NCBI RefSeq assembly: GCF_900187975.1
Contig: NZ_FZPC01000017.1
Location: 1 to 64,000, forward strand
Direction of reading: 5' to 3'
Source of the DNA: Pseudomonas delhiensis
GTDB lineage: Bacteria > Pseudomonadota > Gammaproteobacteria > Pseudomonadales > Pseudomonadaceae
Length of the DNA stretch: 64,000 bases
A program made the translations under genes and the position numbers. Shown here piece after piece: positions 10,680 through 18,990 of the stretch. Each line of letters starts with the position of its first letter. The stretch's first letter is position 1. The notes below the pieces were generated by a model. It made no database searches. It saw only the letters and a program-made list of their open reading frames with translations, and was not told where the DNA came from.

Positions 10680-12134
10680 TCAGCGCCAGGCCTTGCGCAA
10701 GGCCTTCAGGGCCTCGGCGATACGCGCCTCGGGCACGGCGGCGAAGCCCATGACCAGGCCGGCGCGCTCGTCTTCGGGCTCCGTCGATTCGGGCAGCCAG
10801 TAGTCGCTCAGCGCGTTGACCTCCACCCCGGCCTGCAGCGCGCGCTCCACCAGCCAGCGCTCGCGCTCGCGGCTTTCCACCCGCACGCACAGGTGCAGCC
10901 CCGCCTCCACCGGCGGCATGGGCGCGCAGCCGGGCACCTCGGGCCAGCCGCGCAGCAGGGCGTCGCGCCGGGCCCGGGCGGCCCGGCGCATGCGCCGCAC
11001 GTGGCGCTGGAAGTGGCCTTCGGCGATGAAGTCGGCCATCACCCGCTGGGTGCCGACCTCCGAATGCCGCACGTCGAGGGCTCGGCGGCGGGCGAAGGCC
11101 TCGGCCAGGGCCGGCGGCACCACCAGGTAGCCCAGGCGCAGGGCGGGGAAGGCGATCTTGCAGAAGGTGCCGACGTAGAGCACGCGCTGCTGGCGGTCGA
11201 GCGCCGCCAGCGGCATCAGCGGGGTGCCGGCGTAGCGGTACTCGCCGTCGTAGTCGTCCTCGACTATCCAGCCGCCGCTGCGCTCGGCCCATTCCAGCAG
11301 GGCCAGGCGCCGCGCCAGCGACAGGGTGACGCCGGTGGGGTACTGGTGCGAGGGGGTGAGGTAGACCAGCCGGCAGTCCGGCAGCTCGCGCAGCTGCTCG
11401 GTGCGCAGGCCCTCGGCGTCCACCGCCACCCCGTGCAGGTGCGCGCCGGCGGTGGCGAAGGCATGGCCGGCGGCGCGGTAGCCGGGGTTCTCGATGGCCA
11501 CGTGGTCGCCCGCGGCGAGCAGCACCTGGGCGCACAGGGCGATGGCCTGCTGCGCGCCGCTGGTGACTATCACCTGCCCCGCCTCGCAGTGCAGGCCACG
11601 CGCGCTACGCAGGTAGGCGGCGATCAGCTCGCGCAGGCGCCATTCGCCGGCGGCGTCGCCGTAGCCCAGGCAGTCCGCCGGCGGGTCGCGCCAGAAGCGC
11701 GCCTGCAGGCGCGCCCAGGTCTCGAAAGGGAACAGGTCGAAGGCCGGCACGCCGACGCGGAAGGCCCTGGGCGCACCGCTCGGCGGCCTGGGCAGGTGGT
11801 GCCGCTGCAGGCGCTCCAGCGCCGCCACCTCGGGCACCTTGCCCGGTTGCGGGGCGGGCGCGCTGCGCGGCTGCACGCGTTCGGCGACGTAGGTGCCGTC
11901 GCCGGTGCGGCCCTCGATGTAGCCCTCGGCGTAGAGCTGCTCGTAGGCGCGCACCACGGTGTTGCGCGACACCCCCAGGGCGGCGGCCAGGTCGCGGCTG
12001 GCCGGCAGCCGCGAGCGCGCGCCGAGGCGGCCGTCGAGGATGCGTTCGCGCAGCGCCTGGAACAGCTGCTGGCCCAGCCCCCTGGCAGGGTCCAGGCGGA
12101 TGCCGGACGGGTCGAAAGGCAGCGGGGCGTTCAT
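10680..12134 (-). CDS. MocR/PdxR-type regulator (GntR domain plus aminotransferase-like domain)
   Basis: 484 residues from the ATG at 12134, which has GGAG ten bases upstream; another in-frame ATG lies at about 12170. Residues 20-85 form a GntR winged helix (SRDLAAALGVSRNTVVRAYE, then EGYIEGRTGDGTYVAE). The rest is a fold-type I aminotransferase-like domain with VTSGAQQAIALCAQVLL, the aspartate segment IVEDDYDGEYRY and the PLP lysine in VGTFCKIAFPALRLGYL. Such proteins use PLP as an effector domain and usually control a divergent gene, here the GNAT gene 105 bp away. Confidence 0.9.
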   Translation of the reverse strand: MNAPLPFDPSGIRLDPARGLGQQLFQALRERILDGRLGARSRLPASRDLAAALGVSRNTVVRAYEQLYAEGYIEGRTGDGTYVAERVQPRSAPAPQPGKVPEVAALERLQRHHLPRPPSGAPRAFRVGVPAFDLFPFETWARLQARFWRDPPADCLGYGDAAGEWRLRELIAAYLRSARGLHCEAGQVIVTSGAQQAIALCAQVLLAAGDHVAIENPGYRAAGHAFATAGAHLHGVAVDAEGLRTEQLRELPDCRLVYLTPSHQYPTGVTLSLARRLALLEWAERSGGWIVEDDYDGEYRYAGTPLMPLAALDRQQRVLYVGTFCKIAFPALRLGYLVVPPALAEAFARRRALDVRHSEVGTQRVMADFIAEGHFQRHVRRMRRAARARRDALLRGWPEVPGCAPMPPVEAGLHLCVRVESRERERWLVERALQAGVEVNALSDYWLPESTEPEDERAGLVMGFAAVPEARIAEALKALRKAWR

Positions 12135-12239
12135 GGCGGGCTCCGGAAATGGCTCCTTGAATTGGAGCATGAATGGCTCTTTAGCGGAACCAATTCCCGC
12201 TCTAGTCTGGAACCAGACCCCAAGGACAAAGGCCACCCC
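12135..12239. promoter_or_regulatory. Divergent control region, MocR regulator / GNAT gene
   Basis: Within 105 bp there are several related short elements: GCTCC-GGAGC around 12150, TGGCTC with GAACCA around 12175-12192, and the perfect palindrome GTCTGG-AA-CCAGAC at 12205-12218. Repeated GGAACCA blocks are plausible sites for the MocR-type regulator. No binding motif is known to me, so this is inference. Confidence 0.4.
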
Positions 12240-12689
12240 ATGACCGCACCGCTCGAAATCCGCCTCGTCAGCGCCGACGACCATGCCGCCTGGCTGCCGC
12301 TCTGGCAGGGTTACCAGCGCTTCTACAAGACCGTGATCGACGACGCCACCAGCGCCGTCACCTGGCAGCGCTTCCTCGACCCCGCCGAGCCCATGCACGC
12401 GGCGCTGGCCTGGCGCGACGGCGAGGCCGTCGGCATGGTCCACTACATCTTCCACCGCTCCTGCTGGACCCAGGGCGACTACGTCTACCTGCAGGACCTC
12501 TACGTCCACGAAGGCCTGCGCGGCGGCGGCGTCGGCCGCGAGCTGATCGAGCACGTCTACGCCATGGCGCGCGCCGCCGGCGCCTCGCGGGTGCACTGGC
12601 TGACCCACGAGACCAACACCGACGCCATGCACCTGTACGACCGGATCGCCGACCGCTCCGGCTTCGTCCAGTACCGCAAGATCCTCTGA
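12240..12689 (+). CDS. GNAT family N-acetyltransferase
   Basis: 149 residues. The acetyl-CoA-binding signature reads YLQDLYVHEGLRGGGVGREL (about 83-102), a textbook motif A, followed by MHLYDRIADRSGFVQYRK at the C-terminus. The acceptor cannot be predicted. It is divergent from the MocR regulator and 13 bp from a second acetyltransferase gene, so both are probably co-transcribed and MocR-controlled. Confidence 0.88.
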   Translation: MTAPLEIRLVSADDHAAWLPLWQGYQRFYKTVIDDATSAVTWQRFLDPAEPMHAALAWRDGEAVGMVHYIFHRSCWTQGDYVYLQDLYVHEGLRGGGVGRELIEHVYAMARAAGASRVHWLTHETNTDAMHLYDRIADRSGFVQYRKIL

Positions 12690-12702
12690 CCGGAGCACCG
12701 CC

Positions 12703-13386
12703 ATGACCGACACCCAACCCGCCCTGCACTGGCAGCCGGTGCCCGCCCCGGCCCGGGAAACCCTGGAAGGCCGCTACCTGGCCCTGGAGCCGCTGGACGC
12801 CGCGCGCCACGGCGACGACCTGTGGCAAGCCCTGCAGGGCCCGGAATCCGACCCCGTGCTGTGGGACTACCTGCCCTACGGCCCCTTCCCCGAGCGCGCC
12901 GCCTTCGATGCCTGGATCGCCGGCAACGCCGCCAGCGCCGATCCGCAGTTCTATGCCGTGCGCGAGCGCAGCAGCGGCCGCGTCACCGGCCTGCTGAGCT
13001 TCCTGCGCATCACCCCGAAGGACGGGGTGATCGAGATCGGCCACATCGCCTTCGGCCGCGTCATGCAACGCAGCCCGGCCTCCACCGAGGCGGTCTACCT
13101 GCTGGCCCGGCGCGCCTTCGAGCTGGGCTACCGGCGCCTGGAGTGGAAGTGCAACTCGCGCAACGCGCGTTCCATGCGCGCCGCCGAACGCCTGGGCTTC
13201 ACCTACGAGGGCACCTTCCGCCAGCACATGGTGGTCAAGGACCGCAACCGCGACAGCGCCTGGTTCTCCATCCTCGACAGCGAATGGCCGCTGCGCCAGG
13301 CGGCCTTCGAGGCCTGGCTGGATGCGGCCAACTTCGACGCGCAGGGGCGCCAGCGGCGCAGCCTGGAAAGCCTGCGCCAGGGCTGA
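12703..13386 (+). CDS. GNAT acetyltransferase, RimJ/RimL-like
   Basis: 227 residues, typical for RimJ/RimL/SpeG-type N-acetyltransferases. IEIGHIAFGRVMQRSPASTE and RLEWKCNSRNARSMRAAERL are the usual conserved blocks, followed by GFTYEGTFRQHMVVKDRNRD. Relatives modify N-termini or small molecules; the substrate is unknown. It follows the first GNAT gene by 13 bp. Confidence 0.87.
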   Translation: MTDTQPALHWQPVPAPARETLEGRYLALEPLDAARHGDDLWQALQGPESDPVLWDYLPYGPFPERAAFDAWIAGNAASADPQFYAVRERSSGRVTGLLSFLRITPKDGVIEIGHIAFGRVMQRSPASTEAVYLLARRAFELGYRRLEWKCNSRNARSMRAAERLGFTYEGTFRQHMVVKDRNRDSAWFSILDSEWPLRQAAFEAWLDAANFDAQGRQRRSLESLRQG

Positions 13387-13469
13387 AAAAAGCCGTTTCG
13401 GGGAACTGCCCGGCCGCCAGGGGATCGGTGATACTGAATCCTTTCCCCTTGCAGTGCCGGAGGCCCCCC

Positions 13470-14384
13470 ATGAGCAGCCCCTACATCACCCCCCGCGTCG
13501 AACAGACGACCATCGACGAGCTGCCCTGCTGGCGCATCCACACCGAGTTCGGCGAGGCGCTGATCGCCCAGCAGGGCGCCCAGCTGCTCAGCTACCAGCC
13601 CCACGAACAGCCGCCGCTGGTGTGGCTCAGCGAGCAGGCCGGGTACAAGCGCGGCCAGTCCCTGCGCGGCGGCGTGCCGGTGTGCTGGCCCTGGTTCGGC
13701 GACCTGGCGCGCAACCCGGTGCAGGTGCGCACCGAGTACGAGGGCGACAAGCCGCCGGCCCACGGCCTGGTGCGCGGCATCGACTGGCAACTGGACGACA
13801 TCGCCGACGAACAGGGCGCGCTGGCCGTGCACTGGAAGCTCGACGCCCGCCAGGGCCTGCCGGGCTGGGCCCATGGCGCCGAACTGAGCCTGGTGATGCG
13901 CTTCGGCGAGCGCCTGGCCCTGGAACTGACCACCCGCAACCTCGGCGACAAGCCGCTGGCCCTGAGCCAGGCGCTGCACACCTACTTCGCCGTCAGCGAC
14001 GCGCGCCAGGTCAGCGTCGACGGCCTGCAGGGCTGCCGCTACATCGAGACGCTGGAGAACTGGGAGGAGCGCCGCCAGGACGGCGTGGTGCGCATCCAGG
14101 GCGAGACCGACCGCATCTACCTGGACGTCGACCGCCCCCTGGTGATCCGCGACCCACAGTGGAACCGCGGCATCCACATCCAGGCCAGCCACTCGCGCTC
14201 GGCGGTGCTGTGGAACCCCTGGATCGACAAGGCCCAGCGCCTCTCGCAGTTCGCCGACGACGCCTGGCAGCGCATGCTGTGCATCGAGACGGCGCGGGTC
14301 TGGGACGACGTGCTGAGCGTGGCGCCGGGGCGTAGCGAGACGATGGCGGTGGAAATCTGGAGCGAGGCGCTGGAGACCCCGTAG
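13470..14384 (+). CDS. D-hexose-6-phosphate mutarotase (YeaD-like)
   Basis: 304 residues from the ATG at 13470; the open frame runs further upstream but overlaps the GNAT gene. It belongs to the aldose 1-epimerase superfamily and interconverts alpha and beta anomers of hexose 6-phosphates in the cytosol. LRGGVPVCWPWFGD, with the conserved Arg for the phosphate, PPAHGLVRGIDWQLDD with the catalytic His, and LHTYFAVSD are present. The TAG stop is the first bases of an intergenic repeat (14381-14414). Confidence 0.88.
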   Translation: MSSPYITPRVEQTTIDELPCWRIHTEFGEALIAQQGAQLLSYQPHEQPPLVWLSEQAGYKRGQSLRGGVPVCWPWFGDLARNPVQVRTEYEGDKPPAHGLVRGIDWQLDDIADEQGALAVHWKLDARQGLPGWAHGAELSLVMRFGERLALELTTRNLGDKPLALSQALHTYFAVSDARQVSVDGLQGCRYIETLENWEERRQDGVVRIQGETDRIYLDVDRPLVIRDPQWNRGIHIQASHSRSAVLWNPWIDKAQRLSQFADDAWQRMLCIETARVWDDVLSVAPGRSETMAVEIWSEALETP

Positions 14385-14414
14385 GGCGCATAACGCCCCA
14401 GGCGTTATCCGCCG
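14381..14414. repeat. 34-bp palindromic repeat (C family, GGCGTTAT subtype)
   Basis: GTAGGGCGCATAACGCC and its partner GGCGTTATCCGCCG. It supplies the TAG stop of the mutarotase gene. Together with the two following repeats it fills the 357-bp gap to 14741, where no gene is seen. Confidence 0.85.
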
Positions 14415-14426
14415 GCTCGTCTTTTC

Positions 14427-14450
14427 GTAGGAGCGAGCTTGCTCGCGAAC
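14427..14450 (+). repeat. REP-like 24-bp repeat (A1)
   Basis: GTAGGAGCGAGCTTGCTCGC followed by GAAC, with an internal GCGAGC/GCTCGC dyad. The same sequence recurs about ten times in the window. Confidence 0.9.
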
Positions 14451-14491
14451 GGTGTTTCCCGGCGGCTCTGGTGTGTTGGGTTGACTCCGTT

Positions 14492-14664
14492 CCCTCTCCC
14501 CAGCCCTCTCCCTGAAGGGAGAGGGGGCTTGTCCGTGCCGAGAGAAGGCATGGTTTCAACCGGAAACCTTCAAGTGCTGCCGGCTGACTCCAAAACACCC
14601 AGCCCTGCCCAACGGTCCCCTCTCCCTTCAGGGCGGGGCGCGCAGCCGAGGGTTAGGGAGAGGG
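14492..14664. repeat. Composite intergenic repeat, copy 2 (complete)
   Basis: Two CCCTCTCCC/GGGAGAGGG hairpins in opposite order flank a core with TCCGTGCCGAGAGAAG, a GGTTTC-ACCGGAAAC-like block and CTGCCGGCTGACTCC. The flanking 45 bp before it are also nearly identical to those before copy 3. Confidence 0.85.
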
Positions 14665-14702
14665 CGCTCTTCAGGCCAAGCACCGAAGCCACCAGGAACC
14701 GG

Positions 14703-14726
14703 GTTCGCGAGCAAGCTCTCTCCTAC
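14703..14726 (-). repeat. REP-like 24-bp repeat (A1), one mismatch
   Basis: GTTCGCGAGCAAGCTCTCTC then CTAC; one base differs from the consensus. Confidence 0.85.
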
Positions 14727-14741
14727 GAAGAGCAAGGCACG

Positions 14742-15284
14742 CTACAGGTCGCTATCCTGCACCGCCCGCACCTTGGCCTCGTCCATGGCGTAGGCGGCGT
14801 CGGCCATCTCGTTGCTGACCTTCTCCACCTTCAGCTTGCCGGTCACCCACAGCGGGCTGTAGATGTCGTCGATCTTCATGCCCTTGGGGTAGCGCACCAG
14901 CACGATCTGGTTCGGCGGCGGCGGCGGCACGTGGATGCAGGCGCCCGGGTAGGGCACCAGGAAGAACTCGGTGACGCGGCCCCTGGCGTCGTTCTCCAGC
15001 GGCACCGGGTAGCCGCCCAGGCGGATCTGCTTGCCGTCCAGCGCGGCGACCGTCCTGGTCGAGAACATCACCGGCGGCAGCTTGCCCTTCTGCTTCAGGC
15101 CACCTTGCTTCTGGGTGAAGGTGCCGGCGGCCTCCGGGCTGTTGTGGTCGATCTCGGGCATTTCCTCCAGCGCCTTGCGGTCGCTGGGCGGCATCAGTTG
15201 CAGCCAGTCGGTTTCCGGGATGTCGGCGGCATGGGCCAGGCCGGTGAGCAGCGCGAGGCTGCAGGCGAGCAGGGTACGGCGCAT
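14742..15284 (-). CDS. DUF3299 family exported protein
   Basis: 180 residues from the ATG at 15284. Residues 1-19 (MRRTLLACSLALLTGLAHA) are a clean signal peptide with an AHA cleavage site, so the protein is periplasmic or outer-membrane associated. The conserved middle, with VTEFFLVPYPGACIHVPPPP then PNQIVLV, is the DUF3299 core. Its role is unknown; relatives often sit beside lipoprotein-type ABC exporters, but none is present here. Confidence 0.82.
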   Translation of the reverse strand: MRRTLLACSLALLTGLAHAADIPETDWLQLMPPSDRKALEEMPEIDHNSPEAAGTFTQKQGGLKQKGKLPPVMFSTRTVAALDGKQIRLGGYPVPLENDARGRVTEFFLVPYPGACIHVPPPPPNQIVLVRYPKGMKIDDIYSPLWVTGKLKVEKVSNEMADAAYAMDEAKVRAVQDSDL

Positions 15285-15446
15285 GGATGGGCTCTCGGGC
15301 GCCGGCAGCGGGCGCCCACGCAACGGGAAGACGGCGAAGACCTTCGCCGCCCGCCCTGGCCGGGCGAGCGGGAATCGGCGCACATTCTTGGGGATCGCCG
15401 GGCAAATGACCAGCGCGAGGCGCTACCCGGCGTACGACGGGGTTGG

Positions 15447-15692
15447 TCAGTTCTTCTTCACGATGCCGTAGATCACCAGCAGGATCACCGCGCCGACCAC
15501 CGCGCCGATGAAGCCGGCGGCCTGCCCGGCCTGGTAGATGCCCACGGCCTGGCCGCCGTAGGTGGCCAGCAGCGAGCCGCCGATGCCGATCAGGATGGTC
15601 ATGATCCAGCCCATGCTGTCGTCCCCTGGTTTCAGGAAACGGGCGATGAGGCCGACGATCAGGCCGATGACGATGGTTCCGATTAAACCCAT
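15447..15692 (-). CDS. GlsB/YeaQ/YmgE family stress-response membrane protein
   Basis: 81 residues, almost entirely hydrophobic with three membrane segments and the family pattern MGLIGTIVIGLIVGLIARFL, SMGWIMTILIGIGGSLLATY and GFIGAVVGAVILLVIYGIV. Relatives are general-stress-induced inner-membrane proteins of unknown mechanism. GGAGGG lies directly upstream of the ATG. Confidence 0.9.
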   Translation of the reverse strand: MGLIGTIVIGLIVGLIARFLKPGDDSMGWIMTILIGIGGSLLATYGGQAVGIYQAGQAAGFIGAVVGAVILLVIYGIVKKN

Positions 15693-15805
15693 GGTTTTCC
15701 CTCCTGTGGATGGACGCGCCAACCGGCGCGCCCTTTGTCTGACAGTGTAGGAAAGCCTGGCGTTCCGCGCGGCCGCCCGCCATGAGGGACGGGCGACCGG
15801 GGTTG

Positions 15806-16891
15806 TCAGCCCTTGCCGATAAGGGCTTCGACTTCGCCGATGCGCGCCTTCAGGGTGGCCAGGTCCTTGCTGCGCAGGGTGGCGTGGCCGACCTTGCGCC
15901 CGGCCTTGAAGGCCTTGCCGTAGTGGTGCAGGTGGCAGTCGGCGATGGCCAGCACCTGGTCCACCGGCGGCACTTCGCCGATGAAGTTGAGCATGGCGCT
16001 CTCGCCCACCTTGGCGGTGGAGCCCAGCGGCAGGCCGGCGACGGCCCGCAGGTGGTTCTCGAACTGGCTGCACTCGGAACCTTCGATGGTCCAGTGCCCG
16101 GAGTTGTGCACGCGCGGGGCGATCTCGTTGGCCTTCAGGCCACCGTCCACCTCGAAGAACTCGAAGGCCAGCACGCCGACGTAGTCCAGCTTGTCCAGCA
16201 CGCGGCCGACGTAGTCCTCGGCCAGGGCCTGCAGCGGGTGAGCGCTGCTGGCCACGGACAGGCGCAGGATGCCGTTCTCGTGGGTGTTGTGCACCAGCGG
16301 GTAGAAGCGCGTCTCGCCGTCGCGGGCGCGCACCGCCACCAGCGACACCTCGCCGGTGAAGGGCACGAAGCCTTCGAGGATGCAGGGCACGCTGCCCAGC
16401 TCGGCGAAGGCGCCGGCGACGTCCTCGGCCTTGCGCAGGACCTTCTGGCCCTTGCCGTCGTAGCCCAGGGTGCGTGTCTTGAGCACCGCCGGCAGGCCGA
16501 TGCTGGCCGCGGCGGCGTCGAGGTCGGCCTGGGACTGGATGTCGGCGAAGGCCGGGGTGGGGATGCCCAGTTCCTTGAACATCGACTTCTCGAACCAGCG
16601 GTCACGGGCGATGCGCAGCGCGGAGGCCGAGGGGTAGACCGGCACGAACTGCGAGAGGAAGGCCACGGTCTCGGCCGGCACGCTCTCGAACTCGAAGGTC
16701 ACCAGGTCCACTTCGTCGGCCAGCTGGCGCAGGTGGTCCTGGTCGCTGTAGTCCGCGCGGATGTGCTCGCCCAGGGCCTGGGCGCAGGCGTCCGGCGCCG
16801 GGTCGAGGAAGGCGAAATCCATGCCCAGCGGGGTGCCCGCCAGGGACAGCATGCGGCCCAGCTGGCCGCCACCGATGACACCGATCTTCAT
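15806..16891 (-). CDS. purK: N5-carboxyaminoimidazole ribonucleotide synthase
   Basis: 361 residues with the ATP-grasp fold. The N-terminus MKIGVIGGGQLGRMLSLAGT is the PurK signature. RTLGYDGKGQKVLR is the ATP-binding glycine loop, and FFEVDGGLKANEIAPRVHNS GH (split here) forms the metal-binding end. PurK makes N5-CAIR from AIR, ATP and bicarbonate in de novo purine synthesis. It lies 8 bp downstream of purE in the same operon. Confidence 0.97.
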   Translation of the reverse strand: MKIGVIGGGQLGRMLSLAGTPLGMDFAFLDPAPDACAQALGEHIRADYSDQDHLRQLADEVDLVTFEFESVPAETVAFLSQFVPVYPSASALRIARDRWFEKSMFKELGIPTPAFADIQSQADLDAAAASIGLPAVLKTRTLGYDGKGQKVLRKAEDVAGAFAELGSVPCILEGFVPFTGEVSLVAVRARDGETRFYPLVHNTHENGILRLSVASSAHPLQALAEDYVGRVLDKLDYVGVLAFEFFEVDGGLKANEIAPRVHNSGHWTIEGSECSQFENHLRAVAGLPLGSTAKVGESAMLNFIGEVPPVDQVLAIADCHLHHYGKAFKAGRKVGHATLRSKDLATLKARIGEVEALIGKG

Positions 16892-16899
16892 GGTTCTGC

Positions 16900-17391
16900 T
16901 CAGGCCTCGCGGGGGTCGGGGTTGTCCAGCACCGAGGTGGTCTGCTCGGTGCGGAAGCGCTTGAGCGCGTCGTGGTACTGCGGGTGCTTGCCGCCGAGGA
17001 TGCTCGCCGCCAGCAGCGCGGCGTTGATGGCGCCGGCCTTGCCGATGGCCAGGGTGGCGACCGGCACGCCGCCGGGCATCTGCACGATGGACAGCAGCGA
17101 GTCGACGCCCGAGAGCATGGACGACTGCACCGGCACGCCGAGCACCGGCAGGTGCGTCTTGGCCGCGCACATGCCCGGCAGGTGGGCGGCGCCGCCGGCA
17201 CCGGCGATGATCACCTCGATGCCGCGGCCTTCGGCCTCTTCGGCGTACTGGAACAGCAGGTCCGGGGTGCGGTGGGCGGAAACCACCTTCACTTCATGGG
17301 GGATGCCCAGCTTGTCCAGCATGTCCGCGGTGTGACTGAGGGTGCTCCAGTCGGATTTGGAGCCCATGATCACGCCAACCAGTACGCTCAT
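16900..17391 (-). CDS. purE: N5-carboxyaminoimidazole ribonucleotide mutase
   Basis: 163 residues, standard for class I PurE, which converts N5-CAIR to [36 protein letters not shown] with the active-site His, and [20 protein letters not shown] are all conserved. It is first in the purEK operon; an attenuator-like hairpin lies in its leader (17427-17468). Confidence 0.97.
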   Translation of the reverse strand: MSVLVGVIMGSKSDWSTLSHTADMLDKLGIPHEVKVVSAHRTPDLLFQYAEEAEGRGIEVIIAGAGGAAHLPGMCAAKTHLPVLGVPVQSSMLSGVDSLLSIVQMPGGVPVATLAIGKAGAINAALLAASILGGKHPQYHDALKRFRTEQTTSVLDNPDPREA

Positions 17392-17426
17392 CGTCGTGCC
17401 TCTTGGTGGTGCGCGTGCTGCGCGTC

Positions 17427-17517
17427 AAAAACCAACAAGCCACGCATTCCGGTCCCGGGCGTGGCTTGTACATGGACGAACCGACGAGCGGGGCCGGTTC
17501 GGAGGCGGCGCAGTATA
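17427..17517 (-). promoter_or_regulatory. Candidate purE promoter and attenuator-like leader
   Basis: Reading the minus strand, a TATACT -10 lies at 17512-17517. The leader then has hairpin 1, CGAACCG/CGGTTCG (17495-17501 with 17477-17483), and hairpin 2, a perfect 10-bp stem CAAGCCACGC/GCGTGGCTTG (17459-17468 with 17436-17445), followed by TTGG and five U (17427-17431). This looks like an intrinsic terminator about 40 bp before the purE start. Because adhA is divergent, it can only act on purE transcripts or as an early stop for antisense reads. Confidence 0.5.
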
Positions 17518-17702
17518 CCGCAAGGCCGCGCCGTTCGTGGAGTCCGTGCGCGGGCCGTTGGGCGGGTGCTACCAAGGGACGAGGCGAGCGGCCCTTGCTC
17601 CAGCTCAATATCGCCTAGGCTCAGGGGTTCAGACTGATACAACCCGCGGCGCAGACAGGCTTTCGCCCGCCCCCCGTTCGTTTGCACAAGGAGAGCTTCG
17701 TC

Positions 17703-18737
17703 ATGTCCTCGACCCTGCCCCAGACCATGAAAGCCGCAGTGGTGCACGCCTTCGGCGCGCCGCTGCGCCTGGAGGAAGTGAAGGTGCCGCTGCCCGGCCC
17801 CGGCCAGATCCTGGTGAAGATCGAGGCCTCCGGCGTCTGCCACACCGACCTGCACGCCGCCGAGGGCGACTGGCCGGTGAAGCCGAGCCTGCCGTTCATT
17901 CCCGGCCACGAGGGCGTCGGCTACGTCGCCGCGGTGGGCGCCGGGGTGACCCGGGTGAAGGAAGGCGACCGCGTCGGCGTGCCCTGGCTGTACACCGCCT
18001 GCGGCTGCTGCGAGCACTGCCTGACCGGCTGGGAAACCCTCTGCACGCACCAGCAGAACACCGGCTACTCGGTGAACGGCGGCTACGCCGAATACGTGCT
18101 GGCGGACCCGAACTTCGTCGGCATCCTGCCCAAGGGCGTCGGCTTCACCGAGATCGCCCCGATCCTCTGCGCGGGCGTCACCGTGTACAAGGGCCTGAAG
18201 GAAACCCGCGCGCGCCCCGGCCAGTGGGTGGCCATCTCCGGCATCGGCGGCCTGGGCCACGTCGCGGTGCAGTACGCCAGGGCCATGGGCCTGCACGTGG
18301 CGGCGGTGGACGTGGACGACGCTAAGCTTGCGCTGGCGCGCAAGCTCGGCGCCAGCCTGACCATCAACGCGAAGCAGGAAAACCCGGTGGAGGTGGTCCA
18401 GCGCGACATCGGCGGCGCCCACGGCGTGCTGGTGACGGCGGTGTCCAACAGCGCCTTCGGCCAGGGCATCGGCATGGCCCGCCGCGGCGGCACCGTGTCC
18501 CTGGTCGGCCTGCCGCCGGGCGACTTCCCCACGCCGATCTTCGACGTGGTGCTCAAGGGCCTTCACATCACCGGCTCCATCGTCGGCACCCGCGCGGACC
18601 TGCAGGAGGCGCTGGACTTCGCCGGCGAGGGCCTGGTGAAGGCCACGGTGAGCGCCGGCAAGCTGGAGGACATCAACGGCATCTTCGACAAGATGCGCGC
18701 CGGGCAGATCGAGGGGCGGATCGTGGTGGAGATGTAG
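17703..18737 (+). CDS. adhA: Zinc-dependent alcohol dehydrogenase, AdhP type
   Basis: 344 residues from the ATG at 17703, which has AAGGAG upstream; another in-frame ATG at 17730 is possible. It is a cytosolic NAD-dependent enzyme acting on primary alcohols such as ethanol. Catalytic zinc ligands appear in [16 protein letters not shown] and PGHEGVGYV. The structural zinc cysteines are in [15 protein letters not shown], and the coenzyme loop is [13 protein letters not shown]. It closely matches the P. aeruginosa adhA product as I remember it, with the same purEK neighbours. Confidence 0.94.
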   Translation: MSSTLPQTMKAAVVHAFGAPLRLEEVKVPLPGPGQILVKIEASGVCHTDLHAAEGDWPVKPSLPFIPGHEGVGYVAAVGAGVTRVKEGDRVGVPWLYTACGCCEHCLTGWETLCTHQQNTGYSVNGGYAEYVLADPNFVGILPKGVGFTEIAPILCAGVTVYKGLKETRARPGQWVAISGIGGLGHVAVQYARAMGLHVAAVDVDDAKLALARKLGASLTINAKQENPVEVVQRDIGGAHGVLVTAVSNSAFGQGIGMARRGGTVSLVGLPPGDFPTPIFDVVLKGLHITGSIVGTRADLQEALDFAGEGLVKATVSAGKLEDINGIFDKMRAGQIEGRIVVEM

Positions 18738-18752
18738 GTCTGCCGAGCTACT

Positions 18753-18772
18753 GAGCGAGCTTGCTCGCGAAC
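18753..18772 (+). repeat. REP-like repeat (A1), 5' end eroded
   Basis: GAGCGAGCTTGCTCGCGAAC without the initial GTAG. The following 28 bases are shared with the copy at 14427. Confidence 0.8.
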
Positions 18773-18812
18773 GGTGTTTCCCGGCGGCTCTGGTGTGTTG
18801 AGGGGGCTCCGC

Positions 18813-18962
18813 TCCCTCTCCCCAGCCCTCGGCTGCGCGCCCCGCCCTGAAGGGAGAGGGGGCTTGTCCGTGCCGAGAGAAGAAATGGTTTCAGCCGGAA
18901 ACGCCGGGGCTGCCGGCTAACTTCAGAACATCCCGTTCTGCCCAACGGTCCCCTCTCCCTTT
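18813..18962. repeat. Composite intergenic repeat, copy 3 (right end truncated)
   Basis: Left hairpin in the long GGCTGCGCGCCCCGC variant, the usual core, then CCCAACGGTCCCCTCTCCCT, where the right hairpin stops just before the LysR gene end. Confidence 0.8.
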
Positions 18963-18990
18963 AAGCGTCATGGCCCCGGCTGCCCCCGCC

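Noticed and set aside
9492-12689. A very long plus-strand open frame (over 1,000 codons) across the YeeE and MocR region
   Set aside because: It is antisense to two well-supported genes and has the Arg/Gln/His-rich composition of GC-rich shadow frames; only its 3' end (12240-12689) is a real GNAT gene.
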